This document shows, piece after piece, positions 45,075 through 56,775 of a stretch of DNA of 64,000 bases. How positions within the stretch are numbered: position 1 is the first letter of the stretch; every line of letters begins with the position of its first letter. The stretch is from positions 79,799,160 to 79,863,159 of the forward strand of contig JBANSL010000005.1 in NCBI GenBank assembly GCA_037127255.1, written 5' to 3'. The DNA is from Persicaria tinctoria. Its lineage: Eukaryota > Streptophyta > Magnoliopsida > Caryophyllales > Polygonaceae. Position numbers and translations under genes: made by a program. Below the pieces are notes generated by a model, which had not been told where the DNA came from, searched no databases, and worked only from the letters and a program-made list of their open reading frames with translations.

Positions 45075-46836
45075 GAAATTCCTGCAACAGACACACGACT
45101 TCCCCTGTACTTGGTGCTGCCTCTAACTGATACACCTGTGCAACTTCGGAAATGAAACAAGGAAACTTTTGCTGGAGTCCGGAGCCACTTTTGCAGCTTT
45201 CGTCCCGTGACCATTTTCAAAGATGCTTCCTCTTTGATGCCTTGCAACACTATTAACTGCCCTTTATTCATGAATGAAATAATCCGCTTCTTGTAATCAA
45301 ATGTGATAGGACTAAGGCCAGTCATGATGTTCACCCCCAAAATCATATCACAACCTCCCGACCAATTTCAATGTTCGGATGTCAAAAGCATAGGTATGGC
45401 CTTGCATCTCCCAACAAAACTTCTTACATTTCTGCTGACTGAAGGTCTGATTGTCGTTCGCTACATGGACCTCCATCAAATTCACCTCAGACAACTCGTA
45501 GTGCAGCTCTCCTGCTTTCCTCATGTATAGGAAATTGTGTGTACTCTCGCTGTCCAACAACACTGTAAATGAATGGTTCTTGGTTACCCCTTGCAGCTTA
45601 ATTGTGGTCCGGGGACTACTCCTTTCGAGGGCATGAACATATATCTCCGGTTCCCCTTCATCTTCGATCACTGGCGGCTCCTCCGAATAATCATCAACAT
45701 CTGCAGCTACTAAACTGTGCATCGACTGAGCCTTACATTTGTGCCCTACAAAGTATTTCTCATCACACTTGTAGCACAATGCAAGGCTCCTCTTTTGGAC
45801 TAAATTGGGAGCCGGCGGTTTAGACACCGACTCCATTATTGATGACACTTTTGTATGACTCGAATCCTGACTCATAGCAACTGGGGTAACCACATTTGAT
45901 GGGCTACTTCTTGCATAAGAAGAACTCTGAGTGTTCCTCCAAGGTGGGTTGCTTAGTTTTACAATCGCTTGAACCGCCCCCTAATGAAGTTTTGCCTGCT
46001 CGAACCCTGCGATCAAAGATTCCGGCCTACTCAGCTTGACTAGAGACTTAATTTCAGGCTTCAAGGCACTGATGTAGCTTGATATGAAGTATGATTCTGG
46101 CAGCCCAGGGTTGTATGTCAATATACAAGCTCTCAATTCTTCAAACTTCTCAATATACTATTCCAAATCGTCACCTTGCTCAAGCTTGTTAAAATCTTCA
46201 ACCACTTCCGCGCCTTGCTTTTCCCCAAATCGTGCACAGACGGTTGTACTCAATTCTTCCCAATTCGCATGAGGCTGTCCGCTGTTGCATCAAGAATCCT
46301 TGCATCCAAACATCTGCTCTATCATTCATATACATGGATGCTAATTCTACTTTCTGATCATCGGCGATTCAGAAAACCCCAAAGAACTTGTCACACTTTC
46401 TGATCCAGATCCTTGGCTTTTTGCCGTAAAACATAGGGAAATCTATCTTTAATGCTCCGTTGAACCCTAATCGTGACTCTGATCTGCCCCAAAATCAGAG
46501 TCACCACCTCCAGCGCCTATGCCTGCACTGGAATTCATGTTCGTGCTTCGAACCAATTCCTCGAGCACTTCTAATTGACGCTCCAATTTCTACGTATTAC
46601 TCTCAAGCTTCTGCGTGATTTCAATCTATGTTTCCTCTTGCAATCTTGCGACCTTCACGATCTCCTCTTTAATCTCCGATCGCAAATTCTCAATTCGTTG
46701 ATCAGACAAGCTTCACTGCTCGCTGAACTGCCATTGCGTCTCGAAGACGAATTCCTGGTGTGCATATTTGAATTGTTGAAATTGAGCCTCCAAAGCTCAA
46801 AACCTGGTCCCATCCGCCATTGCCGAACGATATTCA
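45075..46836 (-). pseudogene. Chromovirus gag and protease
   Basis: Broken gag frames run from about 46820. The zinc knuckle CYKCDEKYFVGHKC lies near 45775, and the protease region near 45570 reads VLLDSESTHNF. Plant chromoviruses have D-S-G at that place, so the active-site Gly is replaced by Glu. Stops at many points, so no product is expected. Confidence 0.78.
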
Positions 46837-46849
46837 GGCTCTGATACGA
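46837..46849 (-). promoter_or_regulatory. Primer binding site of the chromovirus
   Basis: On the minus strand TCGTATCAGAGCC lies 2 bp inside the right LTR. It is the initiator tRNA-Met PBS with one mismatch (TGG to TCG). Confidence 0.75.
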
Positions 46850-46851
46850 AT

Positions 46852-47088
46852 TGTTGCGATCCAGCGTCGGAATCGACACCAGATTGAGTTTGCCGGGGAA
46901 TTAAGTGTTCAGAAAAGAGATAGGAGAGAGTTTGTAAGGGAAAGGAGATAGATAAAGGATAAGAAGGAATTGTTCATTATCTGATTGAATGCTCATTTAC
47001 AATTGCATTTGGTCTTTTATAAGGCCAATTCAATACATCATTGGGCCTACGACCCAATCTCTAGGTTAGACCCTTTCTATCCGTAACA
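46852..47088 (-). repeat. 5' LTR of the chromovirus
   Basis: TGTTGCGATCC... to ...CCGTAACA, 237 bp, without the MITE that occupies the other copy. Confidence 0.9.
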
Positions 47089-47093
47089 ATGGA

Positions 47094-48549
47094 GGATTGA
47101 GAAATGACGACTTTTAAATAAGAGGGTGTGTCCAATGTGACATAAATAACCCTCGTGGTATATACCAATCCTTGCCTATTCCTATGTCTCTTGGGAGGAT
47201 ATTTCAATTGGGCAACCTACGACAGTTAAGGGGCACGACTCCATTTTTGTGGACCAGTCATGTGCCCCTTACATTCGATTAATCATTTATATATATTCTT
47301 GCTGTCGATAAATTCATTTTAAAATATTTTATATATACACACACCTCAATCTAACATTTGAATAATAAATAGTCTATGATATCCCAAAACTCCATTTTAT
47401 TGCGGTTTCATGTTTCTAAATACGAAGAAACTCCAAAACTCCGAGGTAACACCTCAGAAACATTTCTGAGAGGTCATAAACTTTGACCGTTTCGTTGACC
47501 AAAAAAGTCAGAAACCTTGATTGTTTCTGCTTGATCAGAAACGTTTATGCCTTGCCAAGTGACATTTCCACTAATTTTATAATTGAACAAAAATAAACCG
47601 AACTCTAAATCATGCTTCCCCTTCCCCCCATCTGAAACTTCTATTTCCCTCTAGCCTTGTCGTCTCCTTATTTTTGGTCTTCCCTCATCTTCTCCCGTCC
47701 AGCGATTCTCTCTCTCTTTCTACTCGGTCTGCTCTCTTGGTAAACTATCACTTGCTTAGTGCTCTCTCCCTCTCAGCGATAGCAGTCTTAGCGAAAGTCA
47801 TAGAGTTGAACAAAGCCAACAAACCGACTATGCAACTGATGGAGTCGAAGATGAGTAATTAGGACATTTAAAATGTTTGGCATGTCTGTATTGATTTCTG
47901 GTAAGGAGTAAGGACACTCTTTATCCCGGCATTGAACATTTCAATTTGTAGCATAATGTTGCATTCTATGCGTATGATTTGGTGATATATTTATTGCTCT
48001 TATTTAGACCTTTAAATGGACATATAATTCATATTGCCGTTTTTTCGGCGTTTTCGTTGCCTATAAAATTTGAATTGTCGTTTCCCCAGCCGTTTCCGTT
48101 TCTGTTTCCGTGTAACATTGTAAATAACTTAGTAAATATATATAGAATATAGTATAAAATCTCACAAACTATACCTCATGTAATTTAAAAATAAAAATAA
48201 AATCCACAAATCAATTAAAAAAAAAAAACTCCTACTTGTTCGCAAGGAGAGGAAAAACAAACTCCTACTTGTTCTCAGAAAGACTTGCTCTGCCTTGAAT
48301 TTCGAAAAATGGTCATATAAAATCTTACCATTTACAATTATTAACAATCAAGTAGGAATTTCCCCATCGATAATTTCTACACACACTAACTTAATTCCCC
48401 TTGTTTTTCTCATGAAACCTCCATCTCTAACACTTCACGTTTAAAAACACACCAAAATTAAGTCCCCATTGATCCGCAAAACACAACATTTTCCCATTTT
48501 CATGTCAAATGTTTGCCTCTTACAAGGCCCGTTTGGTTAACCGGAACCA
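47094..48549. other. Intergenic sequence and ATL29-like upstream region
   Basis: No supported gene. AT-rich, with a CT-rich patch near 47700-47780. The last few hundred bases before 48550 should contain the promoter of the RING-H2 gene. Confidence 0.45.
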
Positions 48550-49443
48550 ATGTCGGCCTTGTCCCCCGTCGTGGGTCAACCGCCGCCTCAGCCATCGTCG
48601 GAAGCCTTCACCACCACCCAAGCGCTCACCCTCATCCTCACCGTCCTCCTCCTCCTCCTCTTCTTCGTCGGCTTCTTCTCCGTCTACTTCTGCCGGTGCT
48701 TCTTGGAGAACCTCATGAGCATCTTCAACAACCGCCGATCGGGGGGCCCACTCGGCACCCCCATCAACCCCTCCAACCCGGACCCGCCGGGCCTCGACCC
48801 CGACATCGTCAACTCCTTCCCGGCCTTCGACTACTCCTCCGTCAAAGACTACCGCGGGGTCAACTCCGGCACCCTCGAGTGCGCCATTTGCCTATCGGAG
48901 TTCCAAGACGACGAGCTCCTCCGCCTCATTCCGGAGTGCTGCCACGTGTTCCACAAAGAGTGCATTGACCTCTGGCTCGGGGCCCACACATCCTGCCCCG
49001 TCTGTCGCCGTGGCCTTGAGCCAGCCGAGGGGGAACGGCTCCAGCCTAGCGATAGCTTGCATCTGTTAGAGTGCGCCCCGCCGACTCACGTTGATGGTGA
49101 AGGATCGTACGGCATCACGGTTAAGGACGGCGACGATGAAATCGGGGCAGTTGCTTGCGGCGAGGAGAGATCGGAGGTGGAGGAGAGTGTAATGTGTGGG
49201 GAATTACTAGGGTCAAGTTTTTTGATATCGCATTCGACAGGGCACTCGATCGGGAGGAAGGACGAGGAGGGGACGGCGGAGAAGTATACGCTCCGGTTGC
49301 CGGAGAATGTGAAGGAGGCGATAGGGAGGGGGAGGGGGCATGTGCAGGCGTTGAGTTGCACGTCGTTAGGGGAGATGGGAAGGGGCCCCACGCAATGGGG
49401 TGGGCAAAGCCGTAGTTACTTTGGGGAGATTTCAGGGAGTTGA
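48550..49443 (+). CDS. ATL29: ATL-family RING-H2 E3 ubiquitin ligase, ATL29-like
   Basis: Membrane-anchored E3 ligase: the RING domain binds an E2 enzyme and transfers ubiquitin to substrates. 297 aa, intronless as is typical for ATL genes, GC-rich. One N-terminal membrane segment (about 25-48, LTLILTVLLLLLFFVGFF) is followed by the GLD motif (81-83). The RING-H2 finger spans 111-152, with C111, C114, C130, H132, H135, C138, C149 and C152 and the WL pair at 142-143. The C-terminal blocks SHSTGHSIGRKDEE and EKYTLRLPENVK resemble those of Arabidopsis ATL29. The start at 48550 gives the membrane segment its usual place. The nearest host neighbour is PIGW in divergent orientation. Substrates unknown. 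Confidence 0.92.
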   Translation: MSALSPVVGQPPPQPSSEAFTTTQALTLILTVLLLLLFFVGFFSVYFCRCFLENLMSIFNNRRSGGPLGTPINPSNPDPPGLDPDIVNSFPAFDYSSVKDYRGVNSGTLECAICLSEFQDDELLRLIPECCHVFHKECIDLWLGAHTSCPVCRRGLEPAEGERLQPSDSLHLLECAPPTHVDGEGSYGITVKDGDDEIGAVACGEERSEVEESVMCGELLGSSFLISHSTGHSIGRKDEEGTAEKYTLRLPENVKEAIGRGRGHVQALSCTSLGEMGRGPTQWGGQSRSYFGEISGS

Positions 49444-49761
49444 TAGTCCATATCTGGAGATGTTAAACAATGCAAGAGTTAGCTTCGTCTTCGTTTTTTT
49501 TGTTGGTTTGTTTGTTGAAGGGCTTGTTTGATTAATTGCATTTGCTAGGACTATCACGTTCTATATACCGTTGAGAAGTTGTACATAATTTGTTTTGTTA
49601 CTTAAATTTCAACTTGAAGTTCAACTTGAAATTGGGTGTGATGCAGAAAACCTGACAACTAGTTTTCAGTATAGGATTAAAATTCAAAATAACTCTTAGG
49701 GTGTGTTTGAGAGTTGTGTTTATAGGGTCATGAGATGGGAAAATGACTTTGGGAAACTATT
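49444..49761 (+). other. ATL29-like 3' UTR and flank
   Basis: Non-coding sequence after the stop codon. A T-rich run with GTTTGTTTG (49494-49515) is present. The adjacent copia LTR begins at about 49762. Confidence 0.45.
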
Positions 49762-50071
49762 GAGGAATTGATGAAGATGCAGCTTCAATGGAACAGTGCT
49801 GGACATTCTTCATCAATGATCAATGGAAGAAATCACAGATGGAGACAGATGAGAGGTGAAAGAGGAAAGGCGGCTCTTTTCCCTTCTAGGGTCTCATTGA
49901 TTTCGTCAAAGATCAAATAAGGACAAAGAGGGTTATATATACCCTTACAATTCAGAAATAAAGGAAAAGGAAAAAGGACAACTTATTCCCCAAGAAAACA
50001 CTAAACATACTTAAGGGAAACCAGAAGCTAAATAGGATTAACTAACATAACTACCATTTAAGCTAATCACA
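49762..50071 (-). repeat. 3' LTR of the truncated copia element
   Basis: On the minus strand it starts TGTGATTAGC directly after the polypurine tract CTTGAGGGGGAGTGA (50086-50072). The outer end is approximate because the other LTR is not in the window. Confidence 0.6.
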
Positions 50072-52357
50072 TCACTCCCCCTCAAGTTTGGAGTTGCTGA
50101 ACTGATTGACGACTCCAAGCTTGCAGAGGAGCTTTTTGAATTGCTCTTGGCTGAGAATTTTGGTGAAGACGTCAGCTGGTTGCTCCTTGGTGTTGATGTA
50201 CTTTGCCTCAATTTCTCTGTTGAGTATCTTGTCTCTCACAAGGTGGCAATCAGCTTCAATATGCTTTGTTCTTTCGTGGAACACATGATTTTTGGCAATA
50301 TAAAGTGCTGCTTGATTGTCACAGAAGAGTTCAACAGCTTCTTCATGTTCCACATTTAGATCTTTGAGAAGCCTCACAAGCCATGTTATCTCACAGCAGG
50401 TCACGGCCATAGCTCTGTATTCTGACTTAGCTGTTGACATAGCCACAAAGGATTGCTTTTTGGTTCTCCAAGAGATGAGAGATGAGCCAAATAAAACACA
50501 GAAGCCAGAAAGAGATCTTTTGGTCATGGGACAAGACTGTCAGTCAGCATCACAATATGCTCTTAGTTTGCAGTCAGATGTACTGGATAGGAGAATCCCT
50601 TGACCTGGTGCAGTTTTCAAGTATCCGAGGAAATGTTTGGCAGCTTGCCAATGTTCAACACATGGAGCCTGCATAAATTGACTCAGAAATTGCACACTGT
50701 ATGTGATGTCAGGTCTTGTGACAGTTAGGTAGATAAGTTTACCAATCAATCTCCTGTACATGTGAGGGTTCCTCAACTGCTCCCCCTCTTTAGATAGCTT
50801 CATATGAGAGTCAAGAGGAGTGAAAAGAGGTTTTGCATTGCTCATTTCTGTTTCTTCTAAGATCTCCAGTGTGTACTTTCTTTGATTCAGGTAGATACCT
50901 TCTTTGCTTCTGTCTACCTCAATTCCCAGAAAGTATCTCATTTCTCCCAGGTCCTTTATCTGAAACTGGCTTTGAAGATACTTTTTCAGTTTGATGATTT
51001 CTGTTTGATCATTGCATGTGATTATCATATCATCAACATAGACAAGTAGTGTAGTGAACTGATTTCCTCTCTTTTTAGTGAATAGAGAGTAGTCAGCTTT
51101 GGATTGAGTGTATCCTCCTGCAGTCATAACACTTGAAAATTTGGCAAACCATTGCCTGGGTGCCTGTTTGAGCCCATATAAGGACTTGTTCAACTTGCAC
51201 ACAAGTCTAGAGTTGTTGGACTCATCAAATATCTCCCCCTGAGTCCAATGATGAGAAGACTCCCCCTCTTTGCAGACTTGCATTTTCTTCAAGATGGAGT
51301 AAGTAGGAGGCAGTGACATGTAGACATCCTCTTCAAGATCTCCATTTAAAAAGGCATTTGTGACATCAAGTTGAGTCATTGACCAAGCTTTGGCAGAAGC
51401 AACTGCCAGTAGGGATCTAACTGTGATCATCCTTGCAACAAGAGAAAAGGTTTCAGAGAAGTCAATCCCTTCAAGTTGAGTGAAGCCCCTAGCCACAAGT
51501 CTAGCCTTGTGCCTGTCAAGAGTTCCATCACTCTTTAATTTCAGCTTGTAGAGACATTTACATGTCACAACAGATTGGTCATCAGGAAGAGGTTGTATAG
51601 TCCAGGTGTCATTCATCTCTAGAGCATCTAATTCTAACATCATAGCATCACACCAATCAGGGTCCCTCAGAGCCTCAAGCACAGATTTGGGTTCAATAAA
51701 AGAGGTTGCATTAGCAATAAAGGTTTGATAGGAAGGAGAACAATGTGAGTAAATGCAAGCAGCAACTATAGAATGAGGTGACTTAGCTTTAGAGGATGAT
51801 GATGCTGTAGTAGATTCTAGGATGGCCATGTGAACATAATCCTGCAACCAAGAAGGAGGCCTGTGATCCCTGTTGGAATGCCTTACTGGCTGAGGTACAG
51901 GATTGTCATCAAGTTGAGATGAAACGGGAGAGGGAGAATAATCAGCAATGGACAATGGTTCAAGGCTGGGATCATGACTGCTCTCAGGAGAGTTAGGCTC
52001 TGGAGTTGGTGTTTGAAATACAGAAGCGTGATCAAAGGATGTATAATCCATGGGAAAATTTTGATCAATGAACTCGGTGAAAGTGGAGGGAGGTGGTGTA
52101 TAAGAGGAAGTGTCTGTATACAATCTGTAGGGAAAGATGTGTTCATAGAAGTGAACATCTCTGCTGATCAGTATCTTGTGAGTTTTTAGATTGTAGAGTG
52201 TGAATCCTTTCTTACCACGAGGATAGCCTATAAAGACACAGGGATCAGACCTTTGAGAGAATTTTGTGTGAGTAGGGGGAAAGATTTGTGGCAAAGCAAA
52301 GGCTTCCAAAGACTCTGAGATGAGAGTATGTGGGAGGTCTGTCATACAAGAGATCAT
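50072..52357 (-). pseudogene. copia RT-RNase H polyprotein with one in-frame TGA
   Basis: The 605-aa ORF (52357-50540) has the integrase tail, then the RT with ARLVARGFTQLEGIDF, QLDVTNAFLNGDLEEDVYM, SLYGLKQAPRQW, the active site LLVYVDDMIITC, and IKDLGEMRYFLGIEV. A TGA at 50540-50542 follows YCDAD, where copia proteins normally have Trp (TGG). The same frame continues (50527-50072) with SISWRTKKQSFVAMSTAKSE-type RNase H text and KHIEADCHLVRDKI. A single G-to-A change would explain the stop. Confidence 0.85.
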
Positions 52358-52820
52358 AGGGTGTTTTGTGATTGAGGATGGGGTTGGGCAGTCTATTTAT
52401 GATATATGTGGCTGTGAGGATACTGTCTCCCCAGAACTTGGTAGGAAGAGATGACTGAATCATTAGAGATCTGGCAATCTCAAGAATGTACCTATGTCTT
52501 CTCTCAACACGACCATTTTGTTGGGGAGTGTATACACAAGAGTTTTGATGAATAATCCCAAGATCTTGGGTAAAAGAGAGGACATCAGAGTTTAGGAACT
52601 CTGTGCCTTGATCTGTTCTGATGGTCTTAACCTTCACATTGAATTGGTTTTGGACCATGAGAATGAAAGTTCTCAGATGGTGAGCAACCTCACTTTTGTG
52701 TTTCATAAGAAATGCACATACACTCCTACTCCTGTCATCAACAATGGTAAGGAAGAACCTATAACCATGCAATGTAGGAACATCATATGATCCCCAAACA
52801 TCACAATGCAAGAGTTCAAA
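52245..52820 (-). pseudogene. copia integrase core, N-terminally truncated
   Basis: Holds the three catalytic regions: HCDVWG, IRTDQGTEF and TPQQNGRVERRHR. The apparent start codon lies in the gypsy LTR and is not genuine. A one-base frame change near 52260 separates it from the downstream ORF. Confidence 0.83.
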
Positions 52821-53988
52821 TGATGTGATCCTCCCATCTAGCATCGAAGAGACCGAGGGCGAGCTTGCTTCTCAGGCCCCTCCCCGAGACTTGGACATCG
52901 AAGAGACTGAGGGAGAGACCCCTCCTCTTCTTAGGACCACGCCGCCTCTCACTCGTGCCCGAGCACGCACACTTGGTCATGTGGTCCTATCCTCCGGACT
53001 TTTTAGCAACAAGGGCTCACCGGTTCTAATACTTACCATGCTTCAAGTCGCGCGCGAGCCAACTCTGAGGCCAACCAAGGACCCATGCCGAGCCTCACCT
53101 TACCCATGAACCCTTTCAAATAAATCCCTTCTCTCACATTAAAAATCCACTCACCTATAAACTCATTTAAAGACCACAATGAGAGCAACCACTCCTCTTT
53201 AGCTCTTCATGGCCGGCAACCCTTTCCCCTAGCCATCTTCATGGCCACAATCAACTCAAGACCATTCCTTTCCCCTTCCCTAGGAGCTGGCCACCCATTG
53301 CCCTTCCCTCATTGCATTTGTTCCTTGTGTTTTCCCTATATATATTGTAAGAACAAGGCTATATTCAACAAGTTGAATTTGAATGAAAAAAACCCTCTTT
53401 GTGTTTCCACAAATCAGATTTAGTGCGATTCTAAATCGATCTCTCTTAGGCGCGATACCTACGAGAAAGTTGTCCTAGGCGCGATACCGACGACGACAAG
53501 GATCAACAACACCCGAAGTGCGATTCGGAGGGTGTCTTTGGTCGAGTGTTGGAGATTCTAAGGGCGCGATACCCTCGGGATCTTGCATCACATATCCTTC
53601 AACCCTCATCCCCTACTTTACCACCATTCTAAGGCCTTCCACAGCCCCATCCTCACCCTCAAACCACCCCCAAACGTCACTCTAAAGCAGCCCCTAAAGT
53701 CCTCTCAAACAAGGCCCCGTTGGAATCGTTCTGCACAGGCGACGTCCCGGTAAAACGCGATTTCCCGCCTCGTCTGACCTCCGATTGCCAAGATCCGCCC
53801 CAATCCGCGACCGCGACTTCAAGATCTACAAATCTAGTACTCGCACATCCCCAGAAGCCAAGCCAATCGACGGGAAATTGACACTCTTTGTCGACTGATC
53901 TGCTACTCCAGAAACTGACCAAACTTTCCAACCTTCTTGGAACTCTCGTCGCCGATCCTCTTCCTCGAGCCCGGGCCCGAGCACACCA
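52821..53988 (+). repeat. LTR 1 of the CRM-like array
   Basis: Starts TGATGTGATCC and ends GAGCACACCA, 1168 bp. It carries the C-terminal tail of pol (to 53109), a TATA-like TATATAT (53337-53344) and several GGCGCGATACC-type repeats (53450-53575). It begins inside the copia integrase. Confidence 0.9.
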
Positions 53989-53990
53989 AG

Positions 53991-54003
53991 TGGTATCAGA
54001 GCC
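53991..54003 (+). promoter_or_regulatory. Primer binding site, copy 1
   Basis: TGGTATCAGAGCC, 2 bp after LTR 1, complementary to initiator tRNA-Met. Confidence 0.9.
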
Positions 54004-55008
54004 AACCGACAAAAGTTCCTCAAGGTTTCCGAGGTACGAATTGCTTGTCTTTGTGTCTTCGATTTGCTAGAACTACTTGTGCATTTTCGGGAAAATCAAC
54101 ACCATCATCAACTTCGATCCATAAGAATTCCATTTCCTTACCTTTCATCTTCATATTCCTCCATATTATTCCTGCACTTCAAAAAAAAAAAAAAAAAAAA
54201 GAGGAAGAGAAAACCGAACTACAGAAAACAAAATAGAAGAATCGGTATTTGCTATTTGCTAATCTTTTGTCTTCATACGGTTCCATATCATTTTCCATTT
54301 CCTTTACTTATCATATTGTGTTAGTACTCTTAAAAAAAAAAAACAGAAAACCGAATTCCAAAGAAAAAAAAAAAGAATCGGTATTTGATACACAAAAAAA
54401 AAAAAAAAAACAAAAAAAATCTGCTTCCAAGTGTTACTGTTCTTGTGTTGTTACTTAATCTCCCATCGATCTCAAATTCCCGGATTCGTACTTGATAGTG
54501 TCGGCTACATCGAGGCTTTAGATCATGCAAATACTCGTCGGAACGCTTGTGTTTGTTTTTCTTTGGTACTACTAAACTCGCAGGTACAAAAGGGGTTCGA
54601 AGATCGGCCGAAGTTGAGCGTTTCCTTGAGTATCATTGCTGCGATACTCCATCGTTGCTCGGTTGTGGCGTTGACTTGGATCAAATTGAGGTATTATTGC
54701 GGTATTTTGGTGAGAGTGTGCGTATTTTGGGAACTTTTGGTTGTTGATCGTGTGAGGAGTTTAAGGCGCCATCGTTGCGCACTTACCACTTGTACTTGAT
54801 TGTGTTTCTTGAGTTTGTCGTTGAGTGCAGCGCCCCTGCGTTGGAAAAGGTGAGAAGAGCGCGAGTGATCGTGAGTTCGAGAGCAACACCTATAACGAAG
54901 AGTGTGAGTGCTTGTGAGGACAAACACATCCAAAACACACGAGTGTGAGTGTTTTTGGCTTTGTCTAACCTTACGTGTTTGCTTGTTTGTTGTGGTGTTT
55001 GTGTTGCA
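54004..55008 (+). other. 5' untranslated leader of gypsy copy 1
   Basis: About 1 kb without coding domains, with several long A runs (54181-54200, 54333-54344, 54393-54408). The antisense ORF at 54694-55197 is a shadow. Confidence 0.6.
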
Positions 55009-56775
55009 ATGGCCGATGATCAGTCGAGTGTCCATGGCAACGAGGAGAACCACACAGCCCCTCTTGATGATCGGATGACCCGAATGGAGCACGCACAAAG
55101 GGCCGCCAGAGCAGATCAATTGACAATGATGGAGAACATCGAGCAACTTAGGATTTCTATGGAAAACATCGCCCGGAACTGACCTCCACGCGGGCACTCA
55201 CGTGAGCACAACCGCTGAGAGGACAATGTGTACAACAATCGTGATGACGATGACCATCGTCGCCGTCGTGAGGAGGATGACCGCCACCGTCGACACCATG
55301 GCTTAAAACTTAACATTCCTTATTTTTCAGGAGATTCCGATGCAGGTGTCTACCAAGATTGGGAAGCCAAAGCGGAACAAGTCTTTCGGTATTGCCGCTA
55401 TACCGAGATTGAGAAAGTGGAGCTTGCCACTATCCATTTTACTGATTTTGCCTTGACTTGGTGGCGAGAGGAGCGTGATGACCGTGAGTACCACCAGGAG
55501 ATGCCCGTAGAGACTTGGGCTGAACTTAAGAGAATGATGCGGGCACGGTTCATTCCCATCGACTACGAGCAACAACTCTTGCTCAAGGTTGAACGACTCC
55601 GACAAGGCCCTCGTTCCCCCGATGAATTCTATAAGGAACTTAGAACCCTTTTGCAACGTTCTCATTCTAGACATAGTGATACATATGTGCTTGCTAAGTT
55701 TCTTTCAGGTCTCAACTCCGATGTGTCCGAGATTGTGGAGCAATTACGTCACACCGACATAGTTGATGCCCTTCATCATGCCACACATGCATATAATCGG
55801 ATTCAAAGCAAGAAATCTACGGTTTCGTCCCGACGATGGAACCCACAAGAGACCGGTACCGAGCATCCTCGTGGCACACGTGTTTCGCAACAACCCTATG
55901 CTCCCTTGTCAACTAGTCCTTCGGCTCCCTCCGGCTCTAAGGCAGCTGCGCCCCCTCCCTTTATGCAGCCGCCTCCTCCAACACCTAGGCCCGAGCCTAT
56001 CAAAGGCACCAGTTCTACCAAGTGCTTCCGATGCTACGAGTATGGCCATTACACTCGTGAGTGTCCTAATCCCAAAAAGGTACTTTATAATGCTTTTGGT
56101 GATGTGTTAACCGAGGTCTCCGGAACTAGTGTTGATGATCCTCCCCTTGAGACATGTGAAGAGGCCGATGAGATCATTGCTCATGCTTCTACCGGAGAAT
56201 GTTTTGTGGTAAAGCGTGATTTGAGTACTTGTGAGAAATCTCCGGATACTTCGCAGCAAGAAAACCTCTTTAACACCCATTGTTTGATTAATAACATACT
56301 ATGTACGGTTATTATTGATGGTGGGTCTTGTTGTAATATCATCAGCCAGGAGGTGGTTGAACGATTTGCACTTCCTACTCGAGCACATCCGGTTCCTTAC
56401 ACGCTCCAGTGGCTTAACGCTGATGCTCCTCTCCAAGTGAAGCACCAAGCCGATATAGCCTTCTCCATTGGAGGTTACCATGATGTTGTGAGCTGTGACG
56501 TCCTCCCTATTAACGTCTGCCATCTTCTCCTTGGACGTCCATGGCAATTCGACCGCAAGGTGATCCACGACGGCTACACCAACGAATACAACTTCTCACT
56601 TAACGGGAAAAAGGTAAAACTGCTACCTCTCACTCCTCATGAGATAATGGTTGACCATGTGGCCCGAGAACAACGGAAACTCGCCAAGGAAGAAGTTGCA
56701 AAAACAGCCTTGAAGGGAAAGAAGGAGCTAGGCACCGTCTCCAATCCTCGCAACCTTCTTGTTGCTCGGGTTTAG
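55009..56775 (+). pseudogene. gypsy gag-protease, copy 1, with two in-frame TGA codons
   Basis: The frame opens at 55009 (MADDQSSVHG), meets TGA at 55180-55182 and 55216-55218, and continues open from 55219 to TAG at 56773-56775. The gag core has YQDWEAKAEQVFRYC, ALTWWREER and a CCHC knuckle CFRCYEYGHYTREC (about residues 268-281 of the 515-aa ORF from 55228). The protease has VIIDGGSCCNIIS with the catalytic Asp. The stops may be CGA-to-TGA and CAG-to-TAG changes. All three also occur in copy 2. Confidence 0.87.

Larger units (their letters stand above)
41767..47088 (-). mobile_element. Complete but degenerate Ty3/gypsy chromovirus
   Basis: Two LTRs in the same orientation bound a minus-strand gag-pro-RT-RNase H-integrase-chromodomain order. 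ATGGA flanks the element at 41762-41766 and 47089-47093. The LTRs differ by about 17 substitutions in some 232 aligned bases plus two indels (counted by eye), so it is much older than the gypsy element at 52.8 kb. The coding region is split into more than ten ORFs. A Harbinger-type MITE sits in the left (3') LTR. Confidence 0.93.
49762..52820 (-). mobile_element. Truncated Ty1/copia element interrupted by the gypsy array
   Basis: Minus-strand order from right to left: integrase (52820-52245), RT (about 51700-50900), RNase H (to 50072), PPT and one LTR. The integrase coding begins at SFELLHCDVWG exactly where the gypsy LTR starts (52821), so gag, protease and the N-terminal integrase were cut off by that insertion or lie beyond the window. 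Only a few lesions are present: one frame change at about 52260 and one TGA in RNase H. It is much better preserved than the copia at 5-9 kb. Confidence 0.88.

Noticed and set aside
48513..48968. 151-aa Arg/Pro-rich frame
   Set aside because: Alternative frame of the GC-rich ATL coding sequence, without domain motifs.
54694..55197. 167-aa minus-strand ORF, repeated at 61415-61918
   Set aside because: Antisense to the gypsy leader and gag start; repeated only because the element is duplicated.
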